Part shown: positions 9,682 through 17,862 of the stretch, in pieces
How the letters are laid out: each line of letters begins with the position of its first letter
Numbering within the stretch: position 1 is the first letter of the stretch
DNA from: Candidatus Nomurabacteria bacterium
GTDB taxonomy: Bacteria; Patescibacteriota; Minisyncoccia; Phycocordibacterales; UBA9973
Assembly (NCBI GenBank): GCA_026395965.1
Contig: JAPLXS010000006.1
Location: forward strand, 74,851-118,682
Direction: 5' to 3'
Length of the DNA: 43,832 bases
The notes under the pieces: generated by a model
What the model was told of the DNA's origin: nothing
Databases searched by the model: none
Seen by the model: only the letters and a program-made list of their open reading frames with translations
Made by a program: the position numbers and the translations under genes

Positions 9682-10371
9682 TTATTTTTTAGACATATAT
9701 GCAAGCCAATAATCACGCTTGTAAATGCGACTATTGAATGTAGTATAACTCGTCTTCTTTTCTAAATTTATAATTTTAAAAAATCTAATATACATGCCCA
9801 CAAAATCATCTCTAGAAAATACGCGTTCAGTCAGTCCTATTTCCTTTATCACATAAGTATCGTATTCCAACCCAGGATTATCTTTTAGTAAATTTTTGAC
9901 ATTCTTATTCCCGTCTTTAGCAAGCGCTCTGACAAAAAAATATCCACCATTTTTTAAAACTCTATTTACTTCATTTAAATAACTTTCTCGCCCTATATCG
10001 TTTAGAGAATTTGATGATGTTACATCTATAACTACGTCTACAAAATTGTCTTTTATATTATATGACTCTCCTATATCACCAAGACGATAATCTACTTCTA
10101 CCTCTAAATTGTTTGCTCTTTCTTTTGCTAGATTAAGAGCTGTCTTTGATATCTCTATACCTATTACTGTATTTCCTTTTTCGGCTAAGTAATTTGAATT
10201 TCTACCTGTACCACAACCAAGATCAAGGATAACTCTATCTTCGACTCTAAACTTTTCTTCTTTTTTAAGAAACTTCAAAAAACGCAAAGTGTCGGCTTGT
10301 GGACCTTCGTTTTTGGTCACCAACAATGGATTTCTATATTCTCTCTCCCATGTATTTCCTTGATGTGACAT
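9682..10371 (-). CDS. Class I SAM-dependent methyltransferase
   Basis: Transfers a methyl group from S-adenosylmethionine; the substrate is unknown. The Rossmann motif I is VILDLGCGTGRNSNYLAEKG (residues near 47-66), followed by the acidic residue of motif II (VIGIEIS), the motif III region DVVIDVTSSNSLND and the NRVLKNGGYFFVR strand. At 229 residues it matches small-molecule methyltransferases of the Methyltransf_11/25 or TehB-like type. It begins 3 nt after the cytochrome b5 gene and is probably co-transcribed with it and the flavocytochrome. Confidence 0.85.
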   Translation of the reverse strand: MSHQGNTWEREYRNPLLVTKNEGPQADTLRFLKFLKKEEKFRVEDRVILDLGCGTGRNSNYLAEKGNTVIGIEISKTALNLAKERANNLEVEVDYRLGDIGESYNIKDNFVDVVIDVTSSNSLNDIGRESYLNEVNRVLKNGGYFFVRALAKDGNKNVKNLLKDNPGLEYDTYVIKEIGLTERVFSRDDFVGMYIRFFKIINLEKKTSYTTFNSRIYKRDYWLAYMSKK

Positions 10372-10374
10372 ATA

Positions 10375-11289
10375 CTAATCGTCTTCCTCACTATCGTTTC
10401 CATTGTTTGAAGTTGGAGCAACTACAGAATTTGTTTGAGCGACAGCTTGCTGTCCGATAACCTGATTAAAATTACCTATAAAATAACTAGACAACATATT
10501 AGTAGCTCGAGATGAGTGAGCACTGCTACCAGCACTACTTGATGCATTTGGATTCTGTGTCATGTATGCAACAGTTGCATCTGTTCCACAAGTAGCAGCC
10601 ATAACAGCACTTCCCCCGGGATGTGAGCCAAAGAAACTAGTTATATTATAAACCTTATTACTTACAATAAACCAACAATCTGAGGCTTTATTGTGCTTAG
10701 AAATCTCTGTCATATTTAATGATATATTTCCAGATGGTGTTACAGAAGGCAAAACAGCTTTGGGTGTTGTTGGATTATTTGTTGTATTTGAAATAACATT
10801 ATTTACTGAAGGTATAGTAGAATTTATTTCAGGAAGAGTTACTTGACCTATAGTCTGATTTAAATCACCTATGTAGTAATCATTCAATAAATTTTTAGCA
10901 CTAGAAGAATGTCCACTACCACCTACAGCGCTTGATGCATATGGGTCTCTAGTGGCATAGGCTACCGTAGCATCTGTACCGCAAGTAGCAGCCATTGTAC
11001 TATTTCCACCTGGATGTGAACCAAAATAAGAAGTAACATCATAAATTTTGCCGTTTATCAGTATCCAACAACTAGACTGTGAATTGTGTTTAGAAATTTC
11101 TGTCATATTTAAAACAATACTTTTTCCAGAAGCAGTTAGCTGGTTTAATGTATCTGCAACTTTACTACCAGTCTGAGAATTTGAAACTTGATTAGTCTTA
11201 TTGTTTTGATAAAAAACTAATCCAGCAGTAAGTATAGATACAACAACAACTCCGAATATAAATAGTGAAATGGTAGATAATATTTTCAT
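10375..11289 (-). CDS. Membrane-anchored protein with two cytochrome b5-like heme domains
   Basis: Probable extracytoplasmic electron carrier. An N-terminal hydrophobic segment (about 7-27) anchors it. Two tandem cytochrome b5-like domains follow, about residues 58-147 and 189-278, joined by a Ser/Thr/Asn/Pro-rich linker. Each has the axial histidine in HPGG (92-95; 223-226) and a candidate second axial histidine (H127 in GSGHSSS; H258 in SSAHSS). Each also has a conserved cysteine pair (C74/C103; C205/C234, the latter member in ATCGTDATVAY) that could form a disulfide outside the cell. The C-terminus is acidic. It lies 17 nt downstream of the ferric-reductase-like gene, suggesting it receives electrons from that protein. 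Domain identity is firm; the redox partner is inferred. Confidence 0.88.
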   Translation of the reverse strand: MKILSTISLFIFGVVVVSILTAGLVFYQNNKTNQVSNSQTGSKVADTLNQLTASGKSIVLNMTEISKHNSQSSCWILINGKIYDVTSYFGSHPGGNSTMAATCGTDATVAYATRDPYASSAVGGSGHSSSAKNLLNDYYIGDLNQTIGQVTLPEINSTIPSVNNVISNTTNNPTTPKAVLPSVTPSGNISLNMTEISKHNKASDCWFIVSNKVYNITSFFGSHPGGSAVMAATCGTDATVAYMTQNPNASSSAGSSAHSSRATNMLSSYFIGNFNQVIGQQAVAQTNSVVAPTSNNGNDSEEDD

Positions 11290-11306
11290 AATATAAATGC
11301 TATTTT

Positions 11307-12575
11307 TTAAAAACTAAAATTTTCATAGTGAATTTTTTTAATGTCGACTCCGAGCACAACAAACTGATTTTTTAAACTTTCCATAAACATTGGAGGACCA
11401 CAAAGAAATATATCCTTATCAGCAAAACCTTTACTTAAGTTTACAACAAGTCCGCTATTTATATACCCTTTCAAAGAAGCATCCCACAGATTAAATTTAA
11501 AGTTAGGATTTTTTAAAGAAATATCTTCAAAATCTTTTAGATAGACAGCTTCACTATTTTCTTTTACAGAATAGTACATATCAATATTGTATTCACTTTC
11601 TAAAACGCGAGCCATACTTAAAAAAGGAGTAATACCAATACCACCAGCAATCCAAATCTGATTTTTACTTTTAAAATTTTGATAAGAGAAATGACCGTAT
11701 GGCCCGTCTATCAAAACCCCATCATTGGGCTTAAGACCCACCAATAAACTAGTATAATCTCCTAGATTTTTAACGGTTATTTTTATATTATTATCTACAC
11801 TTGCAGATGAAATAGAAAATGGGTGGGATTCTGGTGTGACACCTCCACTTATAAAACTAAAAAATGCAAACTGTCCTGATTTAAAATTCATCTTGTTTGA
11901 AACTGGTTCCATCTCAATTTCTAAAATATCCTTGTTTAACTGAATAGTATTTTTGACTTTGTATTCAAATTTACTGACTAAAAATTTACTAAAAAATGTT
12001 TTACGAATACCTACAAACAATCCCGTCATAGTAAACAGCAGAACATAGAATCTAAGCAAACTACTTCTTGAAATATCACTATAAATAAAAAATGTGTGGA
12101 GAGATGCAAAAAAGAAAGACAACAACATAAATTTGTGTGACATTTTCCAAATATGATACTTGAGCTTAATATAAAAAGTTACACTCAAAAGAACTATCAT
12201 CATAAATAATGATATTATCCCCCATGTAACTGGCATATTTATAAATGGTACAAAAAACAAAGCTGCGTCTTGTGTAGAAATTAATAAATATCTAATAACT
12301 AAAAATATTGGATGAAATAGCAACATAGAAAAAGCGATAGAACCTATCCTGCTATGATGAGCATACACTTTGTCTAATCCTTTAAAATATTTATCTAGAA
12401 ATTTGAAACGTCCTGCCAAAATAAGATTTATAGAAAAAAGAACCATACCAACCAATCCAAAAATCTGCCCTAGGCTAGTAGCACTTGAACTGAAATCCAT
12501 AAAACGTGAGGCTAGTGGTTCTATAAGCGCCCATATGACAACTGGAATAAAAGATAATATAAATATAATAAACAT
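11307..12575 (-). CDS. Ferric reductase/NOX-type membrane flavocytochrome
   Basis: Predicted NAD(P)H-dependent transmembrane electron transferase. The N-terminal half has about six membrane helices with paired histidines for two b hemes (AHHSRIGSIAF...LLFHPIF and SHKFMLLSFF...LHTFFIY). The C-terminal half has an FAD-binding barrel (ESHPFSISSA, GPYGHFSYQNF) and a nicotinamide-binding fold (WIAGGIGITPFLSMAR, FLCGPPMFMESL). I chose the ATG at 12575 rather than the upstream in-frame ATG at 12662: a perfect -10 (TATAAT, minus strand) lies at 12594-12599, and the longer form would leave only 3 bp to the divergent dedA start. That gives 422 residues. The downstream neighbour is the double cytochrome b5 protein. 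Confidence 0.87.
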   Translation of the reverse strand: MFIIFILSFIPVVIWALIEPLASRFMDFSSSATSLGQIFGLVGMVLFSINLILAGRFKFLDKYFKGLDKVYAHHSRIGSIAFSMLLFHPIFLVIRYLLISTQDAALFFVPFINMPVTWGIISLFMMIVLLSVTFYIKLKYHIWKMSHKFMLLSFFFASLHTFFIYSDISRSSLLRFYVLLFTMTGLFVGIRKTFFSKFLVSKFEYKVKNTIQLNKDILEIEMEPVSNKMNFKSGQFAFFSFISGGVTPESHPFSISSASVDNNIKITVKNLGDYTSLLVGLKPNDGVLIDGPYGHFSYQNFKSKNQIWIAGGIGITPFLSMARVLESEYNIDMYYSVKENSEAVYLKDFEDISLKNPNFKFNLWDASLKGYINSGLVVNLSKGFADKDIFLCGPPMFMESLKNQFVVLGVDIKKIHYENFSF

Positions 12576-12593
12576 AGATGTATTGTAACATAA

Positions 12594-12599
12594 ATTATA
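12594..12599 (-). promoter_or_regulatory. -10 element for the flavocytochrome operon
   Basis: The minus strand reads TATAAT, 18 nt before the ATG at 12575. The -35 is weak. It supports the shorter start of the flavocytochrome gene. Confidence 0.6.
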
Positions 12600-12665
12600 G
12601 ACTAAAATAATAGAAAAAATATGACGTAAATGATATAGTTTATACTGTAAGCAAATATACATTAT

Positions 12666-13475
12666 ATGCCTGATATAAATATACTTTTAAATCTTCTAAC
12701 TCAATTTGCATGGCTCGGAAACTGGCTATTCTTTACCTTGGCTTTTATTGAATCTGCTCCATTTGTTGGGGTCTTTATACCAGGAGCAACACTTATATCA
12801 GTGGGAGGAATACTCGCATCTCAAGGATACTTAAATGCATGGGATATAATATTTTTTGCTACTCTAGGAGCAATATTTGGAGACTTTTTTAGCTATTCTC
12901 TCGGACGATGGGGAGGTAGTTGGATAAAAGATAAAAAAATAATAAACATAAATATTTTAAATCATGGAGAAAAGTTTTTTGAAAAATATGGCAATAAAAG
13001 TATTTTCTGGGGTCGCTTCTTTGGACCAATAAGAGCTATCATACCTTTCATTGCAGGCTTATCTAAAATGAAAAAAGGTCCATTTGTTTTTTGGAATATT
13101 TTAAGCAGTATATGCTGGGCAATGTTAAATGTCTTTGTTGGATATTTCTCGGGGACGCTCATTGTAGCTATTTTCAAAAAATGGTCTGGCCGTCTGAGTT
13201 TGATATTAATACTCATTTTAATTACTACTACACTGTATTGGATAGTAAAAAAGAAAGGACAATCTATTCAAAATTCTTTTCGTATTAGTAGTATTAAATT
13301 TGTAAAATTTCTCAATAATCAAAAATGGTTCAACAAACTGGCTACTAAATACCCTTTTATATCCTACTTTATTAATGAGAGTAATCGTGCTGAAGAAAAA
13401 ATATTTGGTGGAACACTTATTTTTGTATTCCTAACTATCATTTATTTTTTAATAATTATTTTAGATATTTTCTAA
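12666..13475 (+). CDS. DedA family membrane protein with C-terminal extension
   Basis: DedA/SNARE-associated proteins are membrane proteins now linked to lipid flipping (undecaprenyl phosphate or phosphatidylethanolamine recycling). Family marks are the ESAPFVGVFIPGATLISVGG re-entrant segment, the LGAIFGDFFSYSLGRWGG helix and the FGRFFGPIRAIIPFIAGLSKM amphipathic/re-entrant region. The protein is 269 residues, about 60 longer than a bare DedA. The extra tail ends in one more hydrophobic helix (about 245-267) resembling the beginning of DedA-PAP2 fusions, but no PAP2 catalytic motifs follow. It is the only plus-strand gene between thrS and 42.7 kb and is divergent from the flavocytochrome. Confidence 0.9.
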   Translation: MPDINILLNLLTQFAWLGNWLFFTLAFIESAPFVGVFIPGATLISVGGILASQGYLNAWDIIFFATLGAIFGDFFSYSLGRWGGSWIKDKKIININILNHGEKFFEKYGNKSIFWGRFFGPIRAIIPFIAGLSKMKKGPFVFWNILSSICWAMLNVFVGYFSGTLIVAIFKKWSGRLSLILILILITTTLYWIVKKKGQSIQNSFRISSIKFVKFLNNQKWFNKLATKYPFISYFINESNRAEEKIFGGTLIFVFLTIIYFLIIILDIF

Positions 13476-13483
13476 AATAATTA
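13453..13483. terminator. Bidirectional terminator between dedA and the DUF2914 gene
   Basis: Perfect 13-bp inverted repeat (13453-13465 with 13471-13483) around a 5-nt loop. It overlaps both convergent stop codons. The stem is AT-only except for one G-C pair per arm, so termination strength is uncertain. Confidence 0.55.
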
Positions 13484-14569
13484 CTTTATTATACTTTTCA
13501 ATACTGGCTCTGTGTCTGATGGCAATACATTGAATCGTATTCGTCCTATTGTCTGTCCAAGTTCAGTTTTTATATTTACTCTCCATTTACCATAAGAAAT
13601 ATCGGAACGCTTTGAATACGTCCTGAAACCGTCATCTCTTCCTCCTACAACAGGAAGTCTCACAACTGCATCTGTAACCCATTTATTCTGTGCAATATTA
13701 TAATATTGCCATTCGTGAATAATAGTTATATCTAGATATTTAGGAGAAAATACCGCACTATAAGCATATATTGGCATACCAGGCACTTTTTTAAAGTCTT
13801 GGTACAATTTAAAATACTCTCTCCAGCCATAATCCTCATCTACGATATCGTAACCCCCCTCTTTATTTCTCTCTATAAAATGGTATACATCACCCTCTTT
13901 TAAAGATAGTGGTATGGGTGGAATCAGATTTGTAAAATATAAAAAATTTATAAAAATAAAAATACCGGCAATCAAAAGAAATATTATTCTTTTGCTCTCA
14001 GTAAATTCATCTTTTATAAAAAAATATAAAATTGAAATAAATAGCAATATTGCGATAAGACTAACCAATCCTGAGAGCAAAAATACTTGTGTGCCTATCT
14101 TATGCAAAACTACAGGTACCAAAAAAATAGCAAATGAATAGATAGATAAGAAAAATAAACTTATCTGAAAACTAAATCGTATATAATGCCTCTTCATAGA
14201 CTCGTTGGCAATAAATGCAAGAGCCAAGAGGAATATAAATGGCCATGTTGCAAAGATATCTGAACTTCTGAAATATAGGACTAAATAAGAAGAAAGAAGC
14301 CCCCCAAAGAAAAACTGCAAAATATTTACATACCAAAAATGTCTCTTGCTAGGATTTTTCTCGTCCCCTATTTCACTTTCTTTTGCATGAATAAGAATTA
14401 TAAATAATCCAACAATGATAAGGTGAGCCACAACCCAAGATATCTCCCAAAATGTGTCTACTCTTTTTAGAGTTAGTGCGTCGAAAACGAATCCGAACAC
14501 CAAAGATAAAGAAGAGATAGGTCGCTCAAAACGACCATACCAATTACGAGTTTTTTCAAATAGAGACAT
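13481..14569 (-). CDS. Polytopic membrane protein with C-terminal DUF2914 domain
   Basis: About seven to eight predicted membrane helices occupy residues 20-220. A soluble domain of about 120 residues then ends in the DUF2914 pattern: HEWQYYNIAQNKWV, a VGGRDDGFRTYS stretch and YGKWRVNIKTELGQTIGRIR. The domain's function is unknown. The start at 14569 (MSLFEKTRNW) is preferred over the upstream ATG at 14605, because the upstream 12 codons are made of the intergenic direct repeat (MLVLLACC). Predicted length is 362 residues. It converges on dedA. Confidence 0.8.
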   Translation of the reverse strand: MSLFEKTRNWYGRFERPISSLSLVFGFVFDALTLKRVDTFWEISWVVAHLIIVGLFIILIHAKESEIGDEKNPSKRHFWYVNILQFFFGGLLSSYLVLYFRSSDIFATWPFIFLLALAFIANESMKRHYIRFSFQISLFFLSIYSFAIFLVPVVLHKIGTQVFLLSGLVSLIAILLFISILYFFIKDEFTESKRIIFLLIAGIFIFINFLYFTNLIPPIPLSLKEGDVYHFIERNKEGGYDIVDEDYGWREYFKLYQDFKKVPGMPIYAYSAVFSPKYLDITIIHEWQYYNIAQNKWVTDAVVRLPVVGGRDDGFRTYSKRSDISYGKWRVNIKTELGQTIGRIRFNVLPSDTEPVLKSIIK

Positions 14570-14577
14570 GTGTTGAT

Positions 14578-14681
14578 TATAACAACAAGCGAGGAGCACA
14601 AGCAAATGAATACCAATTCTTTTGCTTGATGTCCGAGCGATGTTGTTCTATCGTATTCGATATAACAACAAGCGAGGAGCA
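14578..14681. repeat. Pair of 21-bp direct repeats with an internal hairpin
   Basis: TATAACAACAAGCGAGGAGCA occurs at 14578-14598 and again at 14661-14681, 83 bp apart. Between them lies an imperfect palindrome (about 14640-14669; arms TGTTGTTCTATCG and CGATATAACAACA with one mismatch). The repeats form the leader of the DUF2914 gene. No coding role is evident. Confidence 0.65.
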
Positions 14682-14687
14682 TGTGCA

Positions 14688-14729
14688 AACAAAACAGATA
14701 ACAATTTAATCATTGCTATCTGTTTTGTT
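14688..14729. terminator. Long bidirectional terminator hairpin
   Basis: Eighteen-bp stem, arms 14688-14705 and 14712-14729, with one wobble pair and a 6-nt loop. T-rich tracts lie on both sides. It abuts the stop codon of the coiled-coil gene fragment on the minus strand. Confidence 0.75.
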
Positions 14730-15141
14730 ATTTAGGATCTACTTCTTGAGATATTTCACTAGTAGATGTTGAATTATTTTGATTTTCTATTTCCCCATCC
14801 GGTCTTATACCCCCTACCTCTGGTTCTGATTTTTCATTTTCTTTTATTTTTTCTTTATCTCCCTTTAATTTTTTATCAATATTTTCAATTGCTTCTTTTT
14901 CTAAATCTTCATCAAGCTTCTTTAGTAGCTCTGGAATATTTTTTAATATTTCTGGCAATAATCTAATTCCATTTTTAAATAGAGTGGCTAAGGATTGCAT
15001 ATCTTTAGAATCAAGTTTCCCAATTGATAGGCTCTCAAAATTACTTCCATTCAAGTTTTTACCTGTATTAAGAATGCTTTCAAAATTTTGTTGATTTATT
15101 TTTTCAAATTCTTTAAACAAGAGTTCTATTTTTTCTAACAA
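14728..15141 (-). pseudogene. 3' part of a coiled-coil protein gene split by an in-frame TAA
   Basis: The open segment has only a weak TTG at 15141 as a possible start. It stays open and in the same frame back to a single TAA at 15211-15213, and it resumes beyond that stop as the 108-codon gene at 15211-15537. The 22 codons between stop and TTG continue the same Lys/Glu/Gln/Asn-rich helical pattern (KNKEEIITKQEKEKLINQEK). The product is charged, without membrane segments, with a disordered acidic tail (GEIENQNNSTSTSEISQEVD). I read this as the downstream half of one gene of about 269 codons. A separate gene with reinitiation is possible. Confidence 0.6.
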
Positions 15142-15210
15142 TATTTTTTCTTTCTCTTGATTAATGAGTTTCTCTTTTTCTTGTTTTGTTATAATTTCTT
15201 CTTTATTTTT

Positions 15211-15537
15211 TTATAATTCTTTCTGCTTATCTTGTAATTTTTCTAATTTATCTTTACCAAAAAGAACACTAGGAGAATCCTCTTCTTCCTTGGGAAGACC
15301 AAGACTTTCCCTTATTTCATTTAACTTACTTTTTGTATCATCGATAGATTGAGTCAATTTACTAATTCCATCTTCTTGAAGATTAATATTTTCTTCCAGA
15401 TTTTTTAATTGTTCTTCCGAAGATAATTCTAGCTGTTCTGTTTTATTAGATTCTACGGTTTTATCTTGGGTTGATATAGATTCTATTGATTCAGTAGAAA
15501 TAGATACATCTTGAGGATTATTATTTATATTTTCCAT
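15211..15537 (-). CDS. 5' part of the split coiled-coil protein, unknown function
   Basis: 108 residues: a Ser/Thr/Asn-rich disordered start, then a heptad-like coiled coil (LSSEEQLKNLEENINLQEDG and LTQSIDDTKSKLNEIRESLG), ending at KLQDKQKEL before TAA. The frame is identical to that of the segment at 14728-15141, so the two probably descend from one gene interrupted by a point nonsense mutation. No signal peptide or family motif is recognised. The ATG start at 15537 is followed by an uninterrupted frame. Confidence 0.55.
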   Translation of the reverse strand: MENINNNPQDVSISTESIESISTQDKTVESNKTEQLELSSEEQLKNLEENINLQEDGISKLTQSIDDTKSKLNEIRESLGLPKEEEDSPSVLFGKDKLEKLQDKQKEL

Positions 15538-15654
15538 GCTTAAATTATACCATACAATATAAATATTGCTTATATTATCAGTAAAAATGTAAATATGGAG
15601 TTAAAATGACTTATATTTATGTTTTTATATACAGTCCATGTAATTTATTAGTAC

Positions 15655-16005
15655 TTATAATTCAAGTCCTTGAAGATAAGGAGTTAAACATACAATAATA
15701 GATATTATTTTAATTTGACCTTGATTGCATTTTGGACACTCATATCCATCAGCAAAAAGAGTATGAAAACTAGAACAATTAGGGCAAACATATGTTTTTC
15801 TTTCAACTAATACATATTTGTTACAGTTAGTACAAAGTTTCTCATCCAACATCTCAATTATTGTACAACCTAGATCACTAATCTTTTCAAGAGTAATATC
15901 TTCTTCTTCTAAGTGTACGTGCTTATCCAAAACTGGGACCCATGCACGAATTTTTACAGTGAAGTCACAATTTTTATTGGTGCATTTACATCTTTTTATT
16001 TGCAT
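15655..16005 (-). CDS. Small multi-zinc-ribbon protein, unknown function
   Basis: 116 residues with four cysteine clusters: CKCTNKNC near the N-terminus, CTNC, CPNC and CPKC. The spacing suggests two zinc ribbons separated by an acidic helix (HLEEEDITLEKISDLGC). The C-terminus is hydrophobic (IKIISIIVCLTPYLQGLEL). I do not recognise a named family. It is one of four small zinc-ribbon genes in this accessory stretch, all on the minus strand and separated by AT-rich gaps. Confidence 0.6.
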   Translation of the reverse strand: MQIKRCKCTNKNCDFTVKIRAWVPVLDKHVHLEEEDITLEKISDLGCTIIEMLDEKLCTNCNKYVLVERKTYVCPNCSSFHTLFADGYECPKCNQGQIKIISIIVCLTPYLQGLEL

Positions 16006-16130
16006 ATTTATATTTTAGTTATTACAAACTCATAATGACTGTTCTTGAGAGTTATACCCCCAACTCCTTGTGATTACAACATAGAGCTATACATCCTATG
16101 CGTACATAAACTCACTCTCTTTATATTTAA

Positions 16131-16478
16131 TCAAGAAAGTTCTTTTTCCAAAACATCAAAAATAGTGTTTTTAAAAATTATATTTGTTTTATGGTTTTCA
16201 ACATCAAGAGTACCATTCATATAATCTATATATTCAAGACGAACTAATAGATATATTATCCAAAAAAGACTACCTCCCATTTCTTTATAAAAATTAAAAT
16301 CTTGCAAATCCGCAAATAATTTTTGAGCTGGCTTTCCTGGACGATCAGATAATGTCATTTTCAATAATTCAAAATCATTTAAATTGGGATAATGTTTTTT
16401 GTATGCTTTATAACTTCGAATCATAGCTTTAGCTATTCCTCGAGCAAATCTTTTTTCTCCCCATTGAAATAATCCCAT
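16131..16478 (-). CDS. Hypothetical protein
   Basis: 115 residues, predicted mostly helical with a basic N-terminus (MGLFQWGEKRFARGIAKAMI) and a hydrophobic stretch near residue 70 (GGSLFWIIYLLVRLEYIDYM). No cysteine motifs and no family recognised. It lies alone between two zinc-ribbon genes, with 125 bp downstream and 114 bp upstream of non-coding AT-rich DNA. Confidence 0.5.
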   Translation of the reverse strand: MGLFQWGEKRFARGIAKAMIRSYKAYKKHYPNLNDFELLKMTLSDRPGKPAQKLFADLQDFNFYKEMGGSLFWIIYLLVRLEYIDYMNGTLDVENHKTNIIFKNTIFDVLEKELS

Positions 16479-16592
16479 AAAGTTATAATACTACATAATT
16501 TTATATTTTAGAATAGAATACATAATTAGCAATAACTATCTTTACTAATTTATTACTTATATTCTAAATTTTTGTTATTTATAGCTATAAGT

Positions 16593-17081
16593 TTAATTAC
16601 TGAGAGAAATTTTTTCGCACAATTTTTTATCTTTAATAAGAGATAAAACTGCTACAAATATAAGTAACCCAGGAAATACAAATCTACCATTTGGTAAAGC
16701 ATCAATAAAAATAACACAAAAACTTACTAATACTAACCAGTAGATATTCCTGTATCTGTTTGTAAGTGGGTAGAGTATTTCTTTATTACATGACATACAT
16801 GTATATTTTCTAAATCCCCATAAATCTCTTTTTGGATTATCATTAATCTCCAATTTACATTGGAAACAAATAATTTTGTTTTTTTCTATTTTCCATAAAA
16901 TAGACTCGTGTTTAATCATTTTTTTAATACGCTCAAATGCATAATCAACTTGCCAATCTTCGTAATTATGATTCTTTAATTCAACTTTAATAATCTCATC
17001 TACTTCTCGAGTGGAAAGAGTTTTTATTTTTTCTTTTATTGAAAGAAAAATTTTATTTTCAATTTGATTATTGTTTTCCAT
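16593..17081 (-). CDS. Zinc-ribbon membrane protein, unknown function
   Basis: 162 residues: a helical N-terminal region (1-75), a zinc ribbon made of CFQCKL and CMSCNKE (about 85-115), then two closely spaced membrane helices (IYWLVLVSFCVIFIDAL and FVFPGLLIFVAVLSLI). The start overlaps the end of the next gene upstream (17068-17259) by 14 nt, so the two are probably translated from one message. Function unknown. Confidence 0.6.
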   Translation of the reverse strand: MENNNQIENKIFLSIKEKIKTLSTREVDEIIKVELKNHNYEDWQVDYAFERIKKMIKHESILWKIEKNKIICFQCKLEINDNPKRDLWGFRKYTCMSCNKEILYPLTNRYRNIYWLVLVSFCVIFIDALPNGRFVFPGLLIFVAVLSLIKDKKLCEKISLSN

Positions 17082-17259
17082 AAAAATTATCTTTTAATTT
17101 AATTAATTTCCCCATATTTCCACACTTTTGATTTATACATTCAAAATTAAAAAATCCATCCCATTTTTTAGCTGACTGGCCCTCTAACATAACTCCAGCA
17201 AATGGACCGATTTGCCTCATGTTAATGAGGCATTCCTTACATTTTATATCTTTATTCAT
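17068..17259 (-). CDS. Small zinc-ribbon protein
   Basis: 63 residues with CKEC at the N-terminus and CINQKCG near residue 47, a spacing suited to one zinc ribbon. The central segment is GPFAGVMLEGQSAKKWDG. It overlaps the following membrane zinc-ribbon gene by 14 nt, implying coupled translation. No family is recognised. Confidence 0.55.
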   Translation of the reverse strand: MNKDIKCKECLINMRQIGPFAGVMLEGQSAKKWDGFFNFECINQKCGNMGKLIKLKDNFYGKQ

Positions 17260-17333
17260 AATTTTAAAATATTACTTTAATTTATTAGAACTGTTATTAT
17301 AAATTCAAAATTGTCACTAGGTATTAAATTTTA

Positions 17334-17765
17334 TTATTTTGGTTTTTTAACTTCATAAATATTGCCACAAGTTTGGCATATTGCCTCTACCGAAAAATCT
17401 CCTTCGGGAATTCTAACTTTCCCATCTTTTTTACAAGATGGACATTTTACATTAATACTCTCAATTTCTTTAATAATTTTTAATACCTCTTTTTTAAAAA
17501 GATTATCCTTTTTTTCTATCTCTTCGTTCTCTTCAATAATTCTTTTATAATCAAAAATCACTGATTCACACGAAGTACATTCCATATATTTAACTTTTTT
17601 ACTAGTTGGGAAAAATGGAATAAAATAAATATGAAAATATCTTATTCCTTTCATTTCTACAAAAAGCCTATTTTTTTTACACTTTTTGCAAAAAAGTTCC
17701 TTTTTAATACCCTCCGAAACTGGTCGTCCAACATATTTATGTCCGTATATAATTATAGATATCAT
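17334..17765 (-). CDS. Zinc-ribbon protein of the zinc_ribbon_15 type
   Basis: 143 residues with an N-terminal zinc ribbon in the typical zinc_ribbon_15 arrangement: a beta start (IIIYGHKYVG), CKKC, an RYFHIYFIPFFPTSKK segment, then CTSC. An acidic linker (EENEEIEKKDN) leads to a second ribbon, CPSC and CQTC, at the C-terminus. Such proteins are common and uncharacterised. It is the first gene of the small zinc-ribbon group. Confidence 0.6.
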   Translation of the reverse strand: MISIIIYGHKYVGRPVSEGIKKELFCKKCKKNRLFVEMKGIRYFHIYFIPFFPTSKKVKYMECTSCESVIFDYKRIIEENEEIEKKDNLFKKEVLKIIKEIESINVKCPSCKKDGKVRIPEGDFSVEAICQTCGNIYEVKKPK

Positions 17766-17862
17766 AATAAAATATAAACTCCTTTTAAATTTAATTGATT
17801 TATTATAACAATAATATCATTTATATTAAAGGCGGTTCTTGTTTAATTTAATTAATAAATTC

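Noticed and set aside
12576-12662. Longer start of the flavocytochrome at 12662
   Set aside because: It would leave 3 bp to the divergent dedA start and place the -10 (TATAAT) inside the coding region.
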